From: Endomicrobium sp.
GTDB taxonomy: Bacteria > Elusimicrobiota > Endomicrobiia > Endomicrobiales > Endomicrobiaceae
DNA length: 11,347 nt
Assembly (NCBI GenBank): GCA_031273645.1
Contig: JAISRM010000039.1
Coordinates: 1 to 11,347 of the forward strand
Direction: 5' to 3'
Position 1 is the stretch's first letter, and every line of letters begins with the position of its first letter. Made by a program: the position numbers and the translations under genes. A model generated the notes under the pieces. It did no database searches, had not been told where the DNA came from, and saw only the letters and a list, made by a program, of their open reading frames with translations. Shown in pieces: positions 1-5,364 of the stretch.

Positions 1-510
1 ATCTGCTGCCGTATTATTTACGAAACTGCTGTTTCCGTTGAATATGAATACCGACGACTGCGCAAAAATCGCGCCGCCAAGAGTCGCGGCAGTATTGCCG
101 CTGAAAGTTATATTTTCCCCGCTGAACGTAAATTCCGACCCGTACGCATATACCGCTCCTCCGTAATCGCTTGACGTATTGCTGCTGAAAATAACATTTC
201 CGTTTGTCAATACAAGCGAAGCATTGCTCAAATCCATCACTCCGCCGTTTACAGACGCGCTGTTATTATAAAACGATAATGTAAAATTTTTTAAATCTAT
301 TGTTTTTAAACCGGCGCCGGCAGGTCCTATACGAGTTCCTGTAGAGTATATGCCGTTTCCCAATTCTATATTTTGAGCTGCGGCTGAATTATAAAGAGCC
401 TTAAGTCCGTCAATATCTGTTACCGTTACCGCATTCATGTTTGAAGTAAAAATAAACGCAGCCGCAAACGAGGTAAATGCCAAAAGAGTTTTTCTTAAAA
501 AAATTTTCAT
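1..510 (-). CDS. Secreted Pmp-like repeat surface protein, N-terminal 170 residues (partial)
   Basis: The reading frame is open from an ATG at 510 to the window edge, so only the N-terminus is present. GGAG lies about 7 bases upstream of the ATG and supports this start. Residues 1 to about 27 (MKIFLRKTLLAFTSFAAAF...) form a Sec signal peptide with a KxxxRK n-region and a hydrophobic core. From about residue 75 the protein is rich in Asn, Ser, Gly and Ala, with repeated FxxN and GGA(V/I) units (YGGAVYA, FSGNTAATLGGAIFA). This pattern is known from chlamydial polymorphic membrane proteins and related beta-helix passenger domains, so I infer a cell-surface or autotransported adhesin-like protein. 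The C-terminus, where a beta-barrel or anchor would be, is outside the window. It may be one of a paralogous family, which cannot be tested here. Confidence is high for a secreted repeat protein and low for its precise role. Confidence 0.82.
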   Translation of the reverse strand, partial: MKIFLRKTLLAFTSFAAAFIFTSNMNAVTVTDIDGLKALYNSAAAQNIELGNGIYSTGTRIGPAGAGLKTIDLKNFTLSFYNNSASVNGGVMDLSNASLVLTNGNVIFSSNTSSDYGGAVYAYGSEFTFSGENITFSGNTAATLGGAIFAQSSVFIFNGNSSFVNNTAAD

Positions 511-830
511 TGTTTTCTCCGGTTTTTTTGTTATGAATTATTATTCTATTATGCTCTGTCCGACGCTTAAAAGATTCGGCTTAACATAAAACGAACGGCT
601 TTGATTGTTTTTGTTTTGGCATAACAATAAATAAATATTTTGCTTGTATTGTATATATTCTTCAAAGAACAATTCAAATTATTCTGTCAAAAATCCCTTT
701 AGCTCCCCAATTTCTAATCTTTTTGCAAGCGTTTTTGTCAATTCTTACCTGAAGCGGTGAAGGCAAGTTTTAATTGCCAAGTTTTACCGGTAGTCTATTT
801 TGCGAAATGATTTCCTGCGGGAACGATTGC
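511..830. other. Intergenic region between aat and the surface-protein gene
   Basis: No gene was found in these 320 bases. They must hold the surface-protein promoter unless it is read through from aat. On the minus strand there are two TTGACA-like hexamers (685-690 and 736-741 when read in reverse), but neither has a convincing TATAAT at 16-18 bases. A small inverted repeat GGCAA/TTGCC with a 7-base loop lies at 762-778 and a shorter one (TTCC/GGAA) near 811-822, both downstream of aat. Neither is followed by a T-tract on the minus strand, so I do not call a terminator. Confidence 0.4.
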
Positions 831-1487
831 TTAAAGATTTTGTTTTAAAAGTTTTAGAAATTGAGTTCTGCTGATTTCTTGACCGCCTAAGCTTTCTAAA
901 TGGCGCGAATATACTTGACAGTCTATAAATTTTACGCCGTCTTCAAAAAGGTATCGGGCTAATGTCAAAAATGCCGCTTTTGAAGCGTTGGGCATTTTTG
1001 CAAACATTGATTCTCCGTAAAAAACATTGCCTATGCGCAAACCGTAACAGCCGCCGGCAAGTTCGCCGTTAAAATAACTTTCAGCGCTGTGCGCCCAGCC
1101 TAAATTGTGTAAGGTTATGTATGCTTCCTGCATTGTATTTGAAATCCAAGTTCCCGCTTGGCTTTTGCGTCTTATTTGCGCGCAGTTTTTTATAACCGAA
1201 GCAAAATCGCGGTCAAAACAGACATCAAATATTTTTTGATTAAAAATCTTTTTCATGGAAGACGAAATATGAAGTTTTTCGGGAAAAAGCGTAAAACGGG
1301 GATCCGGAGAATGCCACCTTACAGGGTTATCGTTCCAAGGAAATATTCCTTGTTCATATGCGGAAAGAAGCATTCCCGGGGAAAGATTTCCTCCGACTGC
1401 CACAAGGCTGCCTTTGGCTTTTTGAGGATCCGGAAAAGTAAAACGTTCTTCCTGCGAAAAATAGGGAAAATCTGAATGGTTAGTCAT
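831..1487 (-). CDS. aat: Leucyl/phenylalanyl-tRNA--protein transferase
   Basis: Aat moves Leu or Phe from charged tRNA to the N-terminus of proteins beginning with Arg or Lys. This makes them N-degrons for ClpS/ClpAP in the cytoplasm. The 218 residues match the usual family length (about 200-240). Visible family signatures in order are GGNLSP (32-37), GIFPW (47-51), WHSPDPR (58-64), TWI (113-115), AHSAE (132-136), GGCYG (145-149), GESMF (158-162), NASK (167-170) and IDCQ (188-191), all in the GNAT-like C-terminal part. The gene looks intact, with a TAA stop at 831. No clear Shine-Dalgarno precedes the ATG at 1487, but the N-terminal motif spacing fits this start. It appears to be monocistronic: a repeat block lies upstream and the surface-protein gene is over 300 bases downstream. 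No clpS or clpA is in view. Confidence 0.95.
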   Translation of the reverse strand: MTNHSDFPYFSQEERFTFPDPQKAKGSLVAVGGNLSPGMLLSAYEQGIFPWNDNPVRWHSPDPRFTLFPEKLHISSSMKKIFNQKIFDVCFDRDFASVIKNCAQIRRKSQAGTWISNTMQEAYITLHNLGWAHSAESYFNGELAGGCYGLRIGNVFYGESMFAKMPNASKAAFLTLARYLFEDGVKFIDCQVYSRHLESLGGQEISRTQFLKLLKQNL

Positions 1488-1543
1488 ATTTTTTATTTTG
1501 CGCTTTAACTGTAATTTTATATTCTTTATTCATATGCGCACAG

Positions 1544-1663
1544 CAGACTTCGTCTGTTTTATGGGATTGGCAGCCCGCGTCTGCAGACTTCGTCTGTTTT
1601 ATGGGATTGGCAGCCTGCGTCTGCAGACTTCGTCTGTTCTATGGGATTGGCAGCCTGCGTCTG
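1544..1663. repeat. Three tandem 40-bp units, each starting with a CAGACTTCGTCTG hairpin
   Basis: Units start at 1544, 1584 and 1624 with an exact 40-base period. Each opens with the palindrome CAGAC-TTC-GTCTG (1544-1556, 1584-1596, 1624-1636) and continues with a T-rich stretch, ATGGGATTGGCAGCC and GCGTCTG. Differences are single bases (for example CCC or CCT in the middle, and TTCT or TTTT after the hairpin). Units abut directly with no spacers. The block lies just upstream of aat. No coding function is credible. Confidence 0.9.
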
Positions 1664-1677
1664 TTTTGTTTGTGTCT

Positions 1678-1740
1678 GTCATTGCCATGAAAATGGGAGT
1701 CTGTCCCGCGAAAGTGGGAATCCATGTTTGCTAAAAAATT
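1678..1740. repeat. Degenerate dRS3-like inverted repeats (left arm of the MITE-like element)
   Basis: Two partial arms occur in succession: GTCATTGCCATGAAAATGGG (1678-1697), then a GTCCCGCGAAAGTGGGAAT-like arm ending in TCCATGTTTGCT. The second is followed by the AAAAAATTCTCTCAG stretch seen again at 2305-2320 and 8377-8390. It looks like a left end of the element described at 1804-1976, without its right half. Confidence 0.6.
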
Positions 1741-1744
1741 CTCT

Positions 1745-1798
1745 CAGACTAAGTCTGTTTACAGCCTTCGGCTGTTTTATAAAAACAGACGCTGTCTG
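1745..1798. repeat. Cluster of three short hairpins
   Basis: Three 13-base palindromes occur in 54 bases: CAGAC-TAA-GTCTG (1745-1757), CAGCC-TTC-GGCTG (1762-1774) and CAGAC-GCT-GTCTG (1786-1798). The last two are joined through the palindrome TTTTATAAAA, as if two units met head to head. The stems are perfect while the loops of the first and third differ from the usual TTC/GAA. Confidence 0.8.
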
Positions 1799-1803
1799 GG
1801 TCT

Positions 1804-1976
1804 GTCATTCTCGTGTTTTTAATATTTGTTCTTCCTTAGCAGCCTGCACTCGAGTGTTTCTATCGGGTGGGAATCCATGTTTGCTAAACAATTCTTTTTA
1901 CATCTCGTTTTTAAAAATAATAATGTTAAAAAATATATTAATATTAAAAATGGATTCCCGTTTTCACGGGAATGAC
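1804..1976. repeat. MITE-like element, copy A (173 bp)
   Basis: It runs from GTCATTC to GAATGAC. The right end carries ATTCCC-N8-GGGAAT, the pattern of Neisseria dRS3. Compared with the copy at 11249, the left arm is split by about 45 bases containing the palindrome CACTCGAGTG. The centre is AT-rich (TTAAAAAATATATTAATATT). It has the same length as copy B (2073-2245), 269 bases away, and is nearly identical in sequence. There is no open reading frame of note, so any movement would need a transposase in trans. Confidence 0.75.
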
Positions 1977-1986
1977 AGCGGCGGAT

Positions 1987-2006
1987 ATTCCCACTTTCAT
2001 GGGAAT
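1987..2006. repeat. Isolated dRS3-like inverted repeat
   Basis: ATTCCC-ACTTTCAT-GGGAAT is a 6-base inverted repeat with an 8-base centre. It lies 10 bases after the end of copy A and is probably a solo end of the same element. Confidence 0.6.
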
Positions 2007-2054
2007 GCGGACATTGAAAAACGATTGACAAAACAGACACAGTGTTTCATAAAA

Positions 2055-2067
2055 CAGACGCTGTCTG
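2055..2067. repeat. Hairpin CAGAC-GCT-GTCTG
   Basis: It is identical to the hairpin at 1786-1798 and stands at the same distance before the following MITE-like copy. The hairpin and element therefore appear to have been duplicated together as a roughly 269-base direct repeat. Confidence 0.75.
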
Positions 2068-2072
2068 GGTCT

Positions 2073-2245
2073 GTCATTCCCATGTTTTTAATATTTGTTC
2101 TTCCTTAGCAGCCTGCGCTCGAGTGTTTCTATCGGGTGGGAATCCATGTTTGCTAAACAATTCTTTTTACATTTCGCCTTCAAAAGAAATAATGTTAAAA
2201 AATATATTAATATTAAAAACGGTTCCCTGCTTTCGCGGGGATGAC
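2073..2245. repeat. MITE-like element, copy B (173 bp)
   Basis: It has the same boundaries and internal order as copy A, including the CTCGAGTG block and the AT-rich core. The right arm has decayed (GTTCCCTGCTTTCGCGGGG) and no longer pairs perfectly. A partial further arm with ATTTCC-N8-GGGAAT follows at 2275-2294 and continues with the TTACTAAAAAATTCTCTCAG stretch (2301-2320). A hybrid hairpin CAGCC-GAA-GCCTG with an uncompensated C/C position lies at 2318-2330. Confidence 0.75.
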
Positions 2246-2345
2246 AGCAGCGGCTATTCCCACTTTCACTAAAAATTTCCGTGAAAACGGGAATCCACGT
2301 TTACTAAAAAATTCTCTCAGCCGAAGCCTGCGGGGTATGTTAGCA

Positions 2346-2425
2346 ATTGAAATTTTTACTTCCGCTATTGAAATTTTTGCTTTAATTACCAATTATTTTT
2401 TAAAGTTATCAACAGTTTATACACA
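2346..2425. promoter_or_regulatory. AT-rich region with two DnaA-box-like sites (possible origin element)
   Basis: TTATCAACA (2406-2414) and TTATACACA (2417-2425) lie 11 bases apart in the same orientation. The second fits the DnaA-box consensus TTWTNCACA, and the first has one departure. Just upstream, ATTGAAATTTTT occurs twice with a 21-base period (2346-2357 and 2367-2378), reminiscent of AT-rich repeats in unwinding elements. The stretch up to parB at 2578 is very AT-rich and has no gene. parB/parA and parS nearby fit an origin-proximal position. Only two boxes are visible and all genes on both sides point the same way, so this may be chance or a DnaA-regulated site. Confidence 0.3.
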
Positions 2426-2578
2426 GGCGGTTTTAAAATGTTTATATCAACTTAACATAATTGTTTAGAATTTGCAATTTGCGTTGATTTTTCAATGTGT
2501 TTATGGATTTTATTTTATTGTTGTTTTTAAAATAATCCTGAAAATATATTCTGGCAAAAAACGATTTACTAACAAATA

Positions 2579-3439
2579 TTATACTTTCAAATTGAGTTCT
2601 GCCGCTATTCTTTCTAAATCTTCCAAAGAATAATAGAAAATTTCTATTTTGCCTTTTTTGCTTGAACCGGAAATATTGGCTTTTGTGCCGAGTTTTCTTT
2701 GAATTTCTTCTTTTAAATGTATAAGTTCTATTTCCTGTTTTTTGGAAGTTTTAACTTTTTTTTCAGGTTTCATATCTGCGGTAAGTTTTTCAACGGCTCT
2801 TACCGAAAGCTTTTCATTTAAAATCTGTTCAACTAAAACGCGAAGCTGAGTTTCATCTTCAATTCCGGCAAGCATTCTTCCGTGTCCGGCCGAAATTTTT
2901 CCTTCAGAAATTAAATTTTGAATGTCTTCAGGCAAAGACAAAAGCCTTAAAGTGTTTGATATTACCGATCTTTCTTTTCCTATAACAGAAGATATTTCTT
3001 CATGCGTATGACCAAACTCTTCAATAAGCCTTTTATAAGCTTTGGCCTCTTCAACCGGATCTAAATCCTGCCTTTGCAGATTTTCAATTAAAGCTAAATC
3101 AAACCTTTCTTTATCGTCAGCCGATTGTTTTACTATGGCTTTTATATCTTTGTTTCCGGCAAGTTTTGAAGCGCGGTAACGTCTTTCTCCGGCAATTATT
3201 TCATATTCTCCGGGAACTACTGAAGCCGCGACCAAAATAGGCTGAGCAAGACCGTGAGTTTTGATTGAATCAGCCAGTTCCTGAAGTTTTGTTTTATCAA
3301 AATTCTGTCTTGGCTGAAATCTGTTGGGTTTAATTTTACTTAAAGGTATAGTTATAACGGCTTCTCCATGTTGAGTTTTATTTCCGGAAAGAGAAGGGAT
3401 TAAAGATTCAAGACCGCGCCCTAAAGCTTTTTTCTGCAT
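2579..3439 (-). CDS. parB: Chromosome partitioning protein ParB (Spo0J), parS-binding CTPase
   Basis: ParB binds parS, loads as a CTP-dependent sliding clamp and spreads over origin-proximal DNA, recruiting ParA and SMC. The 286 residues are of normal length. In order: a ParA-interacting start (KKALGRGLESLIP, 3-15), the CTP-binding N-domain with KPNRFQPR (37-44) and GERRYRA (84-90), ENLQRQDLDPVEEA (119-132), a helix-turn-helix around 144-166 (HEEISSVIGKERSVISNTLRLL), ISAGHGRML (182-190), a Lys-rich linker (about 224-238) and a C-terminal dimerization domain. AAGGAG sits 7 bases before the ATG, so the start is secure. It follows parA after 137 bases of hairpin-bearing spacer. Three perfect parS sites (4535, 6399, 6573) are its probable targets. 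Confidence 0.97.
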   Translation of the reverse strand: MQKKALGRGLESLIPSLSGNKTQHGEAVITIPLSKIKPNRFQPRQNFDKTKLQELADSIKTHGLAQPILVAASVVPGEYEIIAGERRYRASKLAGNKDIKAIVKQSADDKERFDLALIENLQRQDLDPVEEAKAYKRLIEEFGHTHEEISSVIGKERSVISNTLRLLSLPEDIQNLISEGKISAGHGRMLAGIEDETQLRVLVEQILNEKLSVRAVEKLTADMKPEKKVKTSKKQEIELIHLKEEIQRKLGTKANISGSSKKGKIEIFYYSLEDLERIAAELNLKV

Positions 3440-3547
3440 AACTGCTCCTTATTGAAGGGCTGTCGCCCTCTTTATAAAAACTATTCAAGTAAATGGATTC
3501 TCTTCTACAAACTTCGGGATAAAACTGACACGGCCTATTTCATAAAA

Positions 3548-3573
3548 CAGGCGAAGCCTGCGGACACAGTCCG
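3548..3573. repeat. Two adjacent hairpins in the parA-parB spacer
   Basis: CAGGC-GAA-GCCTG (3548-3560) abuts CGGAC-ACA-GTCCG (3561-3573). Read on the minus strand, the first is followed by TTTTAT. It could weaken transcription between parA and parB or protect mRNA ends, which is inference. Confidence 0.75.
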
Positions 3574-3576
3574 TTT

Positions 3577-4362
3577 TTATAAAACAGGCGAAGCCTGAAC
3601 AGACGAAGTCTGGCGTTCTAAAAACTCTTTTGCAAAATCCATGTACGCCTGAGTGCCTTTGCCGTTTGGATCATAAAGTATAGCCGGCTTGCCAAAACTT
3701 GGAGCTTCGGCAAGCTTAATTGTTCTTGGTATTTTTGTCATATAAACTTTCTCTTGAAAAAACTTCTTAACTTCTTCTACCACCTGATTTGCAAGGTTTG
3801 TTCTTGAATCAAACATTGTAAAAAGAACGCCTTCTAAATCAAGATTATAACTTTGCATTAAAGCAAAAATCGTTTTTGAAAGCTGGCCTAAACCCTGCAA
3901 AGCAAAAAATTCGCATTGCATGGGAATTAATACGGTATCTGCGGCAACTAAAGCGTTTATAGTAAGAAGCCCCAATGAAGGCGGGCAGTCTATAATAATG
4001 TATTTATACACTTTTTGAAACTTTTCTAAAGCATTGTTAAGCTTTTCTTCCCTGCGTTCAAGATTGACAAGATCAACTTCGGCGGCGGCAAGATCCGTTG
4101 TAGCCGGCGCAATGTCAACCCAGTCCATAACAGTGTTCTTTAAAACGTCTTCAAGAGCAATTTCGTCTATTAATACATTATAAATACTTTTTTCAATACC
4201 GCCGGTATCTATTCCAAAACCGCTTGTGGTATTGCTTTGAGGGTCCATATCAATTAACAAACACTCCTGCCCGAGATGCGCAAGACTTGCCGCCAAATTA
4301 ATAGCAGTGGTAGTTTTGCCGACCCCACCCTTTTGATTTGCAATTGCAATTACTTTACTCAT
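3577..4362 (-). CDS. parA: Chromosome partitioning ATPase ParA (Soj), with repeat-encoded C-terminus
   Basis: ParA is a deviant Walker ATPase that dimerizes on ATP, binds the nucleoid and moves ParB-parS complexes. The 261 residues show the deviant Walker A KGGVGKTTT (11-19, with signature Lys11 and Lys16), the A' motif LLIDMDPQSN (35-44), and Walker B YIIIDCPPSLGLLT (121-134, with Asp125). The C-terminal region contains PRTIKLAEAPSFGKPAI, typical of Soj. No N-terminal helix-turn-helix is present, so it is the chromosomal (type Ib-like) form. AAGGGA lies about 9 bases before the ATG at 4362. The last 11 codons (Q251-L261) are made entirely of two repeat hairpins (3585-3597 and 3600-3612), and the TAA stop lies in the flank of the second. 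The core fold is complete, so activity is probably kept. It is the first gene of the parAB unit. Confidence 0.97.
   Translation of the reverse strand: MSKVIAIANQKGGVGKTTTAINLAASLAHLGQECLLIDMDPQSNTTSGFGIDTGGIEKSIYNVLIDEIALEDVLKNTVMDWVDIAPATTDLAAAEVDLVNLERREEKLNNALEKFQKVYKYIIIDCPPSLGLLTINALVAADTVLIPMQCEFFALQGLGQLSKTIFALMQSYNLDLEGVLFTMFDSRTNLANQVVEEVKKFFQEKVYMTKIPRTIKLAEAPSFGKPAILYDPNGKGTQAYMDFAKEFLERQTSSVQASPVL
3585..3612. repeat. Two hairpins inside the parA 3' end
   Basis: CAGGC-GAA-GCCTG (3585-3597) and CAGAC-GAA-GTCTG (3600-3612) lie in the same orientation, two bases apart. Read on the coding strand they give QTSSVQASPVL and then TAA. The first is followed on the minus strand by TTTTAT, a weak terminator-like arrangement. 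Confidence 0.9.
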
Positions 4363-4408
4363 AATTATTCCCTTTGCAGACGTTTTAAAAAAGTATCACA
4401 TTAATTGT

Positions 4409-4454
4409 TAACATATGCCCGCAGCTTATTGCGGGGAAGTTCATTAATATGTTA
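4409..4454. promoter_or_regulatory. Nested dyad upstream of parA (possible operator)
   Basis: There is an outer inverted repeat TAACATAT (4409-4416) / ATATGTTA (4447-4454) and an inner CCCGCA (4418-4423) / TGCGGG (4430-4435). The dyad begins 47 bases before the parA ATG, in the region where its promoter must lie. Chromosomal ParA/ParB operons are often autoregulated, so an operator is possible. It could instead be a cruciform without function. The left base of the dyad at 4452-4454 is also the stop of the remnant at 4452-4514. Confidence 0.35.
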
Positions 4455-4514
4455 CTGAAGAAACTGACTTATTTTGAAGATAGGCTCATTTATAAAACCG
4501 CCAAAAGCCGTACC
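4452..4514 (-). pseudogene. Remnant of a radical SAM gene 3' region (copy 0)
   Basis: Read on the minus strand, 20 codons translate as GTAFGGFINEPIFKISQFLQ and then TAA. This matches TSAFGSFENFINEPLLQNKS of the radical SAM protein encoded at 6751-8118, with the shared core AFG-F-INEP. The nucleotide match continues: AGGCTCRTTTATAAAA is common to both. There is no start codon or ribosome binding site. It sits directly downstream (minus strand) of a terminator hairpin and parS, the same order as in the copies at 6385-6746. Confidence 0.6.
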
Positions 4515-4515
4515 T

Positions 4516-4535
4516 AAAAAAGCGCCGAAAGCGCT
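4516..4535 (-). terminator. Intrinsic terminator downstream of the split-barrel gene
   Basis: On the minus strand, AGCGC-TTTCG-GCGCT is followed by a run of T (A-tract at 4516-4521 on the plus strand). It lies about 80 bases after the stop of the gene at 4614 and shares base 4535 with parS. Confidence 0.65.
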
Positions 4536-4550
4536 GTTTCACGTGAAACA
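4535..4550. promoter_or_regulatory. parS: parS centromere site 1
   Basis: TGTTTCACGTGAAACA is the perfect 16-base palindromic consensus of chromosomal parS, bound by ParB/Spo0J. It lies 172 bases upstream of the parA start, next to a terminator hairpin. Confidence 0.97.
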
Positions 4551-4613
4551 TTGAGCTTCAATTATAGCATTTTTACCGGCGATTTTTAATTGCGCATGAG
4601 CGGCCTGTAAAAA

Positions 4614-5120
4614 TTACAATGTTATTGTTTCTTTCGGAGCGGCAAAGCTTTCTATTTCGGCAATGGAACCGCTTTTAAAGCTTAAAATTGTAAAATCTTT
4701 CCTTTTATCTCCGGAATACAATTTATCAAGACCTTCGGCTGCGGCAAAAAACTTTTGCTGATTGCTTTCCGTAGTAATGTTTTCAAGTTCGCCTGAAATT
4801 CTAATCCATTTATCGCCATTTGGCGATATGGCCGATATTTCAACTTTGGGATTGGCAAGTATTTGTTTATATACATTTTTAAAAGCTCCGGTGCAAATAC
4901 TTACTTTGCCGTCAATATTTAAAGCAACCCCGAAAGGACGAACTCTCGGCTGGCTGCCGTCAACTGTAGCGATAAAAAAGACTTTTGAATCTTGCAGAAA
5001 TTTTACTACTTTGTCTGTGTTGCTCATGGTATTATCCCCTTTAATTTTTTTATCAGCTGCAAAAGCAATACCTGCAAAAAACAGTCCGCACACAACAGCC
5101 AAACAAAATAACTTTTTCAT
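4614..5120 (-). CDS. FMN-binding split-barrel (pyridoxamine 5'-phosphate oxidase-like) protein with added signal peptide
   Basis: Residues 32-168 (MSNTDKVVKFLQDSKVFFIATVDG..., RVRPFG, GKVSICTG, ...VEISAISPNGDKWIRISGELE) are a complete small PNPOx-like split barrel. This family binds FMN and often reduces or binds small compounds in anaerobes; the substrate is unknown. The usual family member starts at the position of Met32. Here residues 1-31 add a Sec signal peptide (MKKLFCLAVVCGLFFAGIAFA, with an AFA cleavage site before A22). No twin-arginine is present, which is odd for a flavoprotein. Two starts have ribosome binding sites: AAGGAG before 5120, and GGGG 8-9 bases before Met32 (start 5027). 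Both a secreted and a cytoplasmic form may be made. It lies between the LolA-like gene and a terminator at 4516-4535. Fold confidence is high; function is unknown. Confidence 0.82.
   Translation of the reverse strand: MKKLFCLAVVCGLFFAGIAFAADKKIKGDNTMSNTDKVVKFLQDSKVFFIATVDGSQPRVRPFGVALNIDGKVSICTGAFKNVYKQILANPKVEISAISPNGDKWIRISGELENITTESNQQKFFAAAEGLDKLYSGDKRKDFTILSFKSGSIAEIESFAAPKETITL
5027..5044 (-). promoter_or_regulatory. Internal ribosome binding site and second start of the split-barrel gene
   Basis: On the minus strand AAAGGGGATAATACC precedes an in-frame ATG (5025-5027) coding Met32. The spacing suits a functional Shine-Dalgarno, and the LolA-like gene uses a near-identical leader (AAGGGGATAAT before its ATG at 6306). 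Confidence 0.6.
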
Positions 5121-5198
5121 TTCTTCTCCTTTTTTAGAGCAGCAAAAGCAAACAAATTTTCATAAAATACTTCTGATTTAGTCTGCCGCGCTGATTAT

Positions 5199-5364
5199 TT
5201 ATTTTTCTAACAGCTCTTGCCTCTTTTTTTCAAGCTCTTTTATGCGTTCTTGCAGCTTTTTATCTTGTCTTTGATATTTTCTACGCTCTTCAATAGGTAT
5301 AGTTGTATTCAATATTTTTCTGCATATTCTTCATACTCTTTAGAAACATTTCGTTTAGCCGCTT
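5199..5364 (-). pseudogene. Frameshifted coiled-coil tail after the LolA-like gene
   Basis: After the TAA of the preceding gene, minus-strand frames still read like a charged coiled coil. One frame gives VKAAKRNVSKEYEEYAEKY and stops. Another, ending with the TAA at 5199-5201, gives IPIEERRKYQRQDKKLQERI and continues through KELEKKRQELLEK. Neither has a convincing start or ribosome binding site. The composition matches the gene's own C-terminus (EYKKRREADKKSE). I read it as a former extension broken by at least one frameshift. It could be chance in an AT-rich stretch, but the heptad-like K/E/Q/L pattern argues against that. Confidence 0.5.

Noticed and set aside
1544..1663. CRISPR-like array
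   Set aside because: The three repeats are directly abutting with a 40-base period and no unique spacers, and no cas genes are in the window.
2073..2245. Insertion sequence with a transposase
   Set aside because: No open frame of transposase length or motif is inside any copy; only inverted ends and an AT-rich core are present.
1498..2468. Several small plus-strand open frames of 70-155 codons in the repeat block
   Set aside because: They translate hairpins and MITE-like copies in different frames, lack ribosome binding sites and resemble each other only because the DNA repeats.
3561..3576. Plus-strand terminator (CGGAC-ACA-GTCCG plus TTTTT)
   Set aside because: It has a T-tract only on the plus strand, where no gene is transcribed toward it; the stem is a variant of the repeat family.
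4762..5181. 139-codon plus-strand open frame opposite the split-barrel gene
   Set aside because: It lies antisense to a gene with clear family motifs and strong ribosome binding sites.
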